DNA of 11,330 nt, taken from Acetobacteraceae bacterium (GTDB lineage: Bacteria > Pseudomonadota > Alphaproteobacteria > Acetobacterales > Acetobacteraceae). Below are positions 6,742-11,330 of the stretch, piece after piece. The notes under the pieces were generated by a model. The model was not told the DNA's origin and ran no database searches. It worked only from the letters and a program-made list of their open reading frames with translations. The number at the start of each line of letters is the position of its first letter. Positions within the stretch are counted from its first letter, which is position 1. The position numbers were made by a program, and so were the translations under genes. The stretch lies in NCBI GenBank assembly GCA_947476855.1, contig CANJSR010000128.1, forward strand, positions 1 to 11,330, given 5' to 3'.

Positions 6742-8483
6742 TCGACCCGGCCTTTCTGTTCGGCCCCGGGCGTGCCCGCCGGCCGAACGTGATGGCCCGC
6801 CACCATGTCGTGGTGTCGGGCCATTACTGGGCCTCCCAGGCAGGCATGCAGGTGCTGGAAGCTGGGGGCAACGCGGTGGACGCAGGCGTGGCGACGGGCC
6901 TGGCGGTCGACGTGCTGGAAAGCCAGTTCGTGGGCTTCGGTGGCGTCGCGCCGATCATGGTGCGGGTCGGCGGACAGGTTCACACGATCTGCGGCGTCGG
7001 CCCCTGGCCCGCGGCGGCTGATATTTCTCTGTTCCACCGCCAATACGGCGGCGCCATACCCGATGGGCTGCTGCACACCGTCGTTCCCGCCGCGCCCGGC
7101 AACTGGATCGAGGCCCTGCGCCGATGGGGCACCATGTCCTTCGGACAGGTCGCCGCCGCCGCCATCCGCTTCGCCCGCGATGGGTTCCCGATTTATCCCT
7201 TCTACCACGAGATCATCGCCTCCAAGGTGCAGGAGATCGCGCGCTGGCCCACCACCGCCGCGATCTATCTGCCCAACGGCAAGCCGCCCGAGGTCGGGTC
7301 GGTCTTCGCGCAACCCGATCTCGCCCGCACGCTGCAATACATGGCCGATCAGGAGCAGGCGGCGGGCGGAGACCGGCTTTCCGGCCTGAGCGCCGCACAC
7401 GACGCGTTCTATCGCGGCGACATCGCCCAGATGATCGCGCGCCACCAGCGGGAGAACGGGGGCTGGCTGTCGGCCAAGGACCTCGCCGGCTTCCGGGCCC
7501 GTGTCGAGGCACCTGTCCATACGCGCTTCCAGGGCTACGACATGTATGGCTGCGGCGCCTGGTCGCAGGGACCGATGGTGCTGGAGGCGCTGAACATCCT
7601 CTCCGGTTTCGACCTGCGCGGGATGGGCCACAATTCTCCCGCCTATGTGCATGCGGTGACCGAGGCGCTGAAACTCGCCGCGGCCGATCGGGAAGCCTAT
7701 TTCGGGGACCCGGATTTCGAGGACGTGCCGGTCGCCGCCCTGCTGTCCGCCGAACACGCGGCGGCCCGCCGGGCGCTGCTGGACCCGGTGCGGGCCTGGC
7801 CCGGATTGCCGCCGGCCGGCGTGGTCGGCAACCGCGCGCCCGCCGCGTGGACGCCGGACCCTTCGGCCGGGTCGGGGGCGGAACTGGTGGGGGAAAAGCC
7901 CGCCACGTCTTTCCTGTGCGTCGTCGACCGCGCCGGCGACGTCTTCGCCGCGACGCCCAGCGACGGGACGATCGGCGGGCCGGTCGTGCCGGGAACCGGG
8001 ATCACGGCGTCGATGTGGGGATCACGGGGCTATTCGGGCCTCGATCACCCCGGCCGCGTCGGACCAGGCCGGCGCCCGCGCATGTCCGCCAACCCCGCGA
8101 TCGCGGTGCGGGAGGGGGAGGTGGTGATGCCCTTCGGCTCTCCAGGCAGTGAGGTGCTGGGACAGGCGATGCTGCAAGGCTTCCTGAACCAGGCGGTGTT
8201 CGGGATGGACCCGCAAAGTGCGGTGGAGGCGCCGCGCTTCGCCAGCTACTCCTGGCCCGAGTCGACCCTGCCACACACCTATCGCCCGGGCGTGCTGTGC
8301 GTGGAGGAGGATGTCGGCGCCGGTGTCGGCGATGCGCTGACGGCGCTGGGTCACCAGGTGCAATGGTGGCCGGCCCGGAAGTATCTCGCGGGATCGGTGG
8401 TCACGATCCGCCACGACCTGACGACCGACGTGCGCTGGGCCGGGGCCGACCCGCGCCGGTCCGCCTACGCCATCGGCTGGTAG
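6738..8483 (+). CDS. gamma-glutamyltransferase-like Ntn-hydrolase
   Basis: A 581-aa homologue of gamma-glutamyltranspeptidase (GGT), an Ntn hydrolase that cleaves itself and uses the new N-terminal Thr to transfer or hydrolyse gamma-glutamyl groups. The N-terminal segment has AGMQVLEAGGNAVDAGVATG (35-54) and VGFGGVAPIMV. The small-subunit start is seen as KPATSFLCVVDRAGDVFAAT: T390 is the candidate nucleophile (usual TTHFSVVD). The glycine-rich oxyanion region reads PFGSPGSEV (465-473), with Ser instead of the second Gly of SPGG. The REVAP motif, whose Arg binds the glutamate carboxylate, is missing: the position reads GVGPWPAAA (86-94). No signal peptide is seen, whereas true GGT is exported. 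So the fold is sure, self-processing plausible and a gamma-glutamyl substrate doubtful. The GTG start overlaps the hydrolase stop (GTGA); an ATG at 6792 would remove 18 residues that match the family start. Confidence 0.88.
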   Translation: MIDPAFLFGPGRARRPNVMARHHVVVSGHYWASQAGMQVLEAGGNAVDAGVATGLAVDVLESQFVGFGGVAPIMVRVGGQVHTICGVGPWPAAADISLFHRQYGGAIPDGLLHTVVPAAPGNWIEALRRWGTMSFGQVAAAAIRFARDGFPIYPFYHEIIASKVQEIARWPTTAAIYLPNGKPPEVGSVFAQPDLARTLQYMADQEQAAGGDRLSGLSAAHDAFYRGDIAQMIARHQRENGGWLSAKDLAGFRARVEAPVHTRFQGYDMYGCGAWSQGPMVLEALNILSGFDLRGMGHNSPAYVHAVTEALKLAAADREAYFGDPDFEDVPVAALLSAEHAAARRALLDPVRAWPGLPPAGVVGNRAPAAWTPDPSAGSGAELVGEKPATSFLCVVDRAGDVFAATPSDGTIGGPVVPGTGITASMWGSRGYSGLDHPGRVGPGRRPRMSANPAIAVREGEVVMPFGSPGSEVLGQAMLQGFLNQAVFGMDPQSAVEAPRFASYSWPESTLPHTYRPGVLCVEEDVGAGVGDALTALGHQVQWWPARKYLAGSVVTIRHDLTTDVRWAGADPRRSAYAIGW

Positions 8484-8522
8484 ACGGATGGCGGGGGCAA
8501 TCGCACCTGGCCGCTAACTGTC

Positions 8523-8545
8523 ATGGGCGGGCTCGACCCGCCCAT
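8523..8545 (+). repeat. REP-like palindrome 1
   Basis: ATGGGCGGG and CCCGCCCAT are perfect 9-bp arms around a 5-base centre, preceded by GTC. Read on the plus strand it fits GTCATGG-S-CGGGCT...ACCCG-S-CCAT, the same pattern as the palindrome at 8604 read on the minus strand. It lies 39 bases after the stop of the GGT-like gene and could also act as a hairpin that stops or stabilises the transcript. Confidence 0.65.
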
Positions 8546-8603
8546 CGCCAGGCACGCAGGTGGTTGGAATCTCGCACAAACACCATCGAAGGCGTCCCTG
8601 GCA

Positions 8604-8627
8604 ATGGCCGGGTCAAAGCCCGGCCAT
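8604..8627 (-). repeat. REP-like palindrome 2 (inverted relative to 1)
   Basis: ATGGCCGGG and CCCGGCCAT are perfect 9-bp arms around a 6-base loop. On the minus strand it begins GTCATGG and reads CGGGCT...GACCCG like palindrome 1, so the two copies are in opposite orientation about 60 bases apart. Such inverted pairs are typical of bacterial interspersed REP units. Confidence 0.65.
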
Positions 8628-8662
8628 GACGGAAAGCGGGCAAATGCCGCTAGCCGGAGGCG

Positions 8663-8684
8663 ATGGCGGAGCGTGCCCCGCCAT
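8663..8684. repeat. REP-like palindrome 3 (diverged)
   Basis: ATGGCGG (8663-8669) and CCGCCAT (8678-8684) are 7-bp arms around an 8-base centre. The ATGG...CCAT frame matches the other two palindromes of this gap, but the core differs, so it may be a related or decayed unit. It lies 18 bases past the stop of the convergent minus-strand LLM gene and may help end that transcript. Confidence 0.45.
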
Positions 8685-8702
8685 CCATCCCCGGTCCGGA
8701 GG

Positions 8703-9860
8703 CTACTCCGCCGCCTTCGCCCGCATGTTGGCCAGCCGGTCGATTTCCGCCTGCACGGCGGCCGAGGACTGGCCGGTGAACTCCGCGTGGTGGTCCCGCG
8801 CGTAGTCGTAGCTTTCCGTCCGCCATTCCCGCGACCCCTGGAATTGCGGGTGAACATAACGGGCCATCAGCTCGTAGTGACGCTTCGTCTGTTCCCAGTC
8901 GGCCCAGTTATGCGCCAGCTCCATGATCACGCCGAAGCCACCCGAGCCTTCCAGCAGCCGGTTGATGAAGGCGATGGCGTCGTCGGGCGTGCCGACGCAC
9001 GCCATGCCGCTCTCAATCATGTACTGGTAACGATCGGTGATATCGGCCGGCACGATCGGGAAGGTCGCGACATCCCGGAAATAGTCGCAGAAGTGATCGA
9101 GGCCGTACTTCACGTTCTCCCGCGCCTTCTCCCGCGTTTCCGCGACATGCATCAGGGTCACGAGCCGCCAGTTGTCACGATTCGGCACATGGCCATGCGC
9201 CCGCGCGGTGTCGGCATACAGCGCCCAGTTCGACTTGTGATGCTTCAGCGCGTCATCGCTGGTCCCGCCGATCGAGAGCATGCCGATCCCGTGCCGCCCC
9301 GCTGCCAGCGCCCCGGCCGGAGAGCGGGAGGCCGCGACCGCCATCTCCATCATCGGGCGGGTATAGGGGGGCAGTTGCAGGCGGGCATCGTCCAGCGTGT
9401 ACCAGTCGGTCTTCTGGTTGATCGTCTTGCCCTTCATCAGGTCGACGATCACGTCGAGCGACTCATTCATCATCCGCCGCTGGTCGGACGGATCGATGCC
9501 GATCTTCTTCGCGTCATGCACCAACGACCCCGGCCCGACGCCAAAAATCGCTCGGCCGCGCGTCTGGTAGTCAAGCTGCACCATCCGGTCCGCGAGGATG
9601 AACGGGTTGTGGTAGGGCAGCGAAACGACGCCCGTGCCCAGCCGGATATGACGGGTGCGTTCGGCGGCGGCGGCGATAAAGACCTCGGGGGACGAAATGA
9701 TCTCGAACCCGCCGGAATGATGCTCTCCGATCCAGGCTTCGCTGTAGTTCAGCCGGTCGATGTGCTGTACCAGTTCCATGTCGCGTTCCAGCGCCAGGAT
9801 CGGGTTTTGCGACAGGTCATGGAACGGCGCGAGGAAGATGCCGCTGCGCAAATAGGTCAT
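8703..9860 (-). CDS. LLM flavin monooxygenase, limonene 1,2-monooxygenase-like
   Basis: A 385-aa luciferase-like monooxygenase. The N-terminal section is very like limonene 1,2-monooxygenase (LimB type): GIFLAPFH (7-14), ALERDMELVQHIDRLNYSEAW (23-43), IGEHHSGGFE (44-53) with the EH pair of the luciferase family, SSPEVFIAAAAERTRHIRLG (56-75), GVVSLPYHNPF (77-87) and GRAIFGVGPG (102-111). LimB-type enzymes use a reduced flavin supplied by a separate reductase to oxygenate monoterpenes. The similarity is recalled from the family pattern, and limonene as substrate is not shown. No reductase gene is in view. ATG at 9860 has GGAG 10 bases upstream, inside a short dyad. A sigma-70-like promoter overlaps the end of the MBL gene, so it may be expressed on its own as well as from upstream. 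Probably cytoplasmic. Confidence 0.9.
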   Translation of the reverse strand: MTYLRSGIFLAPFHDLSQNPILALERDMELVQHIDRLNYSEAWIGEHHSGGFEIISSPEVFIAAAAERTRHIRLGTGVVSLPYHNPFILADRMVQLDYQTRGRAIFGVGPGSLVHDAKKIGIDPSDQRRMMNESLDVIVDLMKGKTINQKTDWYTLDDARLQLPPYTRPMMEMAVAASRSPAGALAAGRHGIGMLSIGGTSDDALKHHKSNWALYADTARAHGHVPNRDNWRLVTLMHVAETREKARENVKYGLDHFCDYFRDVATFPIVPADITDRYQYMIESGMACVGTPDDAIAFINRLLEGSGGFGVIMELAHNWADWEQTKRHYELMARYVHPQFQGSREWRTESYDYARDHHAEFTGQSSAAVQAEIDRLANMRAKAAE

Positions 9861-9863
9861 GAT

Positions 9864-9875
9864 CGGAGTGCTCCG
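9864..9875. promoter_or_regulatory. dyad over the LLM ribosome binding site
   Basis: CGGAG and CTCCG flank two bases (9864-9875). The minus-strand Shine-Dalgarno GGAG lies within it. The loop is too small for a stable RNA hairpin, so if meaningful it is a protein binding site on DNA. It could be chance. Confidence 0.2.
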
Positions 9876-9890
9876 GTTACGATGAGGGGT

Positions 9891-9920
9891 ATGCTACTGC
9901 TGAGTAGTCTATACTGACAA
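9891..9920 (-). promoter_or_regulatory. sigma-70-like promoter for the LimB-like gene
   Basis: On the minus strand TTGTCA (9920-9915) matches the -35 consensus in five of six bases, and TAGCAT (9896-9891) matches the -10 in four, with an 18-base spacer. The segment is AT-richer than its surroundings. The predicted start near 9884 leaves a leader of about 24 bases before the ATG at 9860. A small dyad, CTACT-4-AGTAG (9894-9907), overlaps the -10 and spacer and could be an operator. The -35 lies inside the last codons of the MBL gene. Confidence 0.5.
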
Positions 9921-10760
9921 TCGGTAGGTTTCGCCGTCACGCACGATTTTTCCGGCCGTGGCACCCGCGAAATGGGTGCCGATGACCAGGCAGGGCGTGT
10001 CGGCCAGGCGCTCGAACATGATCCGTCGGGTGCGGATGCCTTGCTCGGGGTCGCTGTCGGCGAGCGTGGACCATTCCGGATGCGCGATCTGGCAGGGATG
10101 GTGCATGAAGTCGCCGGTGATCAGGGCCGTTTCGCCCTTGGACTCGATCATCACGCTGACATGGCCGGGCGTATGGCCAACGGTCGGGATCAGGCTGATC
10201 TCGGGGCTGATGCGGTGATCGCTGTCGACCAGCAATGCGCGCCCGGCTTCCACGATTGGGACCACCGAGTCGCCCATGACGTATTTCATGTCTTCCCGCG
10301 TGGTGGCGGTCAGCCAGTGTTCATACTCGGTCCGGCCCATCAGGTATTTCGCGTTGGCGAAGGTCGGCACCCATTTCCCGTCCACCAATTTCGTATTCCA
10401 GCCGACATGATCGACATGGAGATGCGTGCAAAGGACGGTGTCGATCGAGTCCGGTGGGAAGCCGGCCGCGGTCAGGTCATCCAGGAACGGGCCGGAGCGG
10501 TTGTTCCAATGCGGGATCTTGCGGTGGTCCTTGTCGTTGCCCAGGCAGGTATCGACAATGATCCGCTGGCCATGCGCCTCGACGATGAAGCTGTGGATGC
10601 TCAGTCGCAGGCGGCCGTTCTCATCGGCGAAATGCGGTTGCAGCCAGGCGATCGGCAGCACCGCTTCCGGCGTTGCCTGCGGCAGCAGGAAGCGGCTGCC
10701 GCCGGTTGCCTCCAGTTCCACCACCTTGGTGACGGTTACGTCGCCGATGCGCCATTTCAT
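9909..10760 (-). CDS. MBL-fold metallo-hydrolase
   Basis: A 283-aa metallo-beta-lactamase-fold hydrolase with all metal ligands visible: THLHVDHVG with H113, H115, D117 and H118; GHTPGH (195-200); TGD with D217 bridging two metals; and GTHF with H263. Family members with this layout include quorum-quenching lactonases and many uncharacterised esterases or lactonases. FDENG-like PHFADENGRLRLSIHSFIVE (42-61) and IIVDTCLGNDK (67-77) match the N-terminal strands typical of this lactonase-like group. No signal peptide, so cytoplasmic. A GGAGGGA site lies about 10 bases before the ATG. It is divergent from the AtzG-like gene (125-base spacer) and precedes the LimB-like gene by 48 bases on the same strand. 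Lactone hydrolysis after flavin oxygenation would make chemical sense but is inference. Confidence 0.92.
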   Translation of the reverse strand: MKWRIGDVTVTKVVELEATGGSRFLLPQATPEAVLPIAWLQPHFADENGRLRLSIHSFIVEAHGQRIIVDTCLGNDKDHRKIPHWNNRSGPFLDDLTAAGFPPDSIDTVLCTHLHVDHVGWNTKLVDGKWVPTFANAKYLMGRTEYEHWLTATTREDMKYVMGDSVVPIVEAGRALLVDSDHRISPEISLIPTVGHTPGHVSVMIESKGETALITGDFMHHPCQIAHPEWSTLADSDPEQGIRTRRIMFERLADTPCLVIGTHFAGATAGKIVRDGETYRLSV

Positions 10761-10885
10761 GGTCAGGGTCCCTCCGTTTCATCGCAGACTACGGACGCGG
10801 CGCCCGGTTGGCGAGAGCGCGGGGGGCTTGCCCTCTCTTGCCGCAGCGCAGCATGATCCATTCCGCAACCAAAAGCGGGGTCACC
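10761..10885. other. divergent spacer, MBL gene and AtzG-like gene
   Basis: These 125 bases must carry promoters for both directions. I see the MBL ribosome binding site but no convincing -35/-10 pair in either direction. An imperfect inverted repeat (GGGC-TT-GCCC at 10824-10833, with outer GAGA/TCTC) is present and may be chance. Confidence 0.4.
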
Positions 10886-11068
10886 ATGGATCAGCAATAT
10901 CTTGCGGCACTGGCGCGTTCGGCGGGGCTGGAAAAGGCACTCGCGGAGTTTCCCGATGACGTTGCCGCCGCCGCGGCGCAGGCGCTGGACACAGCCGGCG
11001 CGGTGCAATTCCCGACCGATCCGGCCGTCGAGCCGTGGCCGCCCATGCAAGCGGGGATCGGCCTATGA
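10886..11068 (+). CDS. AtzG/GatC-like small amidase subunit (DUF4089-like)
   Basis: A 60-aa acidic, Ala-rich protein, mostly helical, ending in FPTDPAVEPWPPMQAGIG (42-59). DUF4089/AtzG proteins are about 60-70 aa, begin with a helix containing a Y-x-x-x-x-A-x-x-x-G-L pattern (here YLAALARSAGL, 5-15), and end with an FP...EP-P segment, which fits. In AtzE-AtzG and GatA-GatC pairs the small partner wraps around the amidase and is needed for folding or activity. Here the stop overlaps the amidase ATG (ATGA), the gene order typical of such pairs. The ATG at 10886 follows a GCGGGG stretch 6 bases before it, a modest site. The assignment rests on length, end motif and context, since a 60-aa protein gives little signal by eye. 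Cytoplasmic. Confidence 0.6.
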   Translation: MDQQYLAALARSAGLEKALAEFPDDVAAAAAQALDTAGAVQFPTDPAVEPWPPMQAGIGL

Positions 11069-11330
11069 GCGAACTGCATTGGATGACCGCCGTCGAGGCG
11101 TCTCGTGCCTTCGCGGCGAAGACGCTTTCCCCGGTCGAGTACCTGTCCGCGCTGCTGAAGCGCATCGACGCCCTGGACCCGAAGCTGCATGCGTTCATCC
11201 GCCTGGATGCGGACGCGGCGATGGCGGCGGCCAAGGCGGCGGAGGCGGAGATCGTCGCCGGCCGCATCCGCGGGCCGCTGCATGGCGTGCCGGTGGGGGT
11301 TAAGGACATCATCGATGTCGCCGGCCTGCC
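11065..11330 (+). CDS. amidase-signature enzyme, N-terminal part (cut by window end)
   Basis: The first 88 codons of an amidase-signature family protein, full length normally about 450-480 aa; the window ends inside codon 89. ASRAFAAKTLSPVEYLSALLKRIDALDPKLHAFI (12-45) is the usual N-terminal helix pair (LSPVE...RI...D..L.AF). GPLHGVPVGVKDIIDVAGL (70-88) contains the catalytic lysine K80 of the Ser-Ser-Lys triad. The serines lie beyond the window. The family hydrolyses amide bonds (AtzE, AtzF, GatA and others); the ATGA overlap with an AtzG-like gene favours an AtzE/GatA-type partner rather than a stand-alone amidase. No Shine-Dalgarno of its own is obvious, consistent with coupled translation. 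Confidence 0.88.
   Translation, partial: MSELHWMTAVEASRAFAAKTLSPVEYLSALLKRIDALDPKLHAFIRLDADAAMAAAKAAEAEIVAGRIRGPLHGVPVGVKDIIDVAGL

Larger units (their letters stand above)
8484..8702. other. convergent intergenic region without a gene
   Basis: The 219 bases between the converging GGT-like and LLM genes hold no open frame resembling a protein family and no RNA gene that I can recognise. The visible content is three palindromes, which suggests a transcript-end and repeat region. Confidence 0.7.

Noticed and set aside
8523..9917. A 464-codon plus-strand frame opposite the LimB-like gene
   Set aside because: It starts inside a REP-like palindrome and runs antisense to a strongly recognised enzyme.
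1..11330. CRISPR arrays, tRNA/rRNA, IS ends, phage or defence genes
   Set aside because: No spaced direct repeats, no recognisable structural RNA, no transposase or nuclease-like protein in any frame I read.

Overview
The window is GC-rich (by eye about two thirds G+C), densely coding chromosomal DNA with strong G/C third-position bias. The gene types (large Abhydrolase_10 hydrolase, gamma-glutamyltransferase-like protein, luciferase-like monooxygenases, FAH-family hydrolase, AtzG-like small subunit with an amidase) and the REP-like ATGG-C-GGG palindromes suggest an alphaproteobacterium, plausibly Acetobacteraceae/Rhodospirillales. That placement is inferred from gene style, not from a marker gene. 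No rRNA, tRNA, IS element, phage gene or CRISPR array is visible.

Layout. (A) 45-3144, minus strand: a Crp/Fnr-type regulator, then a luciferase-like (LLM) flavin oxidoreductase, an FAH-family hydrolase and a small dimeric alpha/beta-barrel protein. The last two are 3 bases apart. An 8-bp perfect inverted repeat sits directly before the ribosome binding site of the FAH gene. (B) 3145-3365: divergent regulatory region with a plausible ECF-type promoter (GGAATA, 15 bases, CGTCT). (C) 3366-8483, plus strand: ECF sigma factor, overlapping membrane anti-sigma factor, then, after 62 bases, a 674-aa Abhydrolase_10 protein whose stop overlaps the GTG start of a gamma-glutamyltransferase-like enzyme. 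(D) 8484-8702: 219 bases between convergent genes, without a credible gene, holding three REP-like palindromes. (E) 8703-10760, minus strand: an MBL-fold hydrolase followed by a limonene-monooxygenase-like LLM oxidoreductase that seems to have its own sigma-70 type promoter. (F) 10886-11330, plus strand: a 60-aa AtzG/GatC-like protein overlapping by ATGA with an amidase-signature enzyme cut off by the window edge.

How the genes may work together. The enzymes are mostly hydrolases and flavin oxygenases typical of peripheral catabolism of organic acids, lactones, terpenoids or amides. No transporter or complete pathway is present, so no substrate can be named. The ECF sigma/anti-sigma pair is the obvious local regulator: it probably drives its own promoter and may read into the Abhydrolase_10/GGT-like pair. 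The most notable points are the GGT-like enzyme that keeps the catalytic Thr but lacks the substrate-binding Arg motif, the small AtzG-like subunit gene, the ECF promoter with its ambiguous (possibly leaderless) start, the structured leader before the FAH gene, and the inverted REP-like pair. I did not find convincing evidence of a wholly new multi-gene system.
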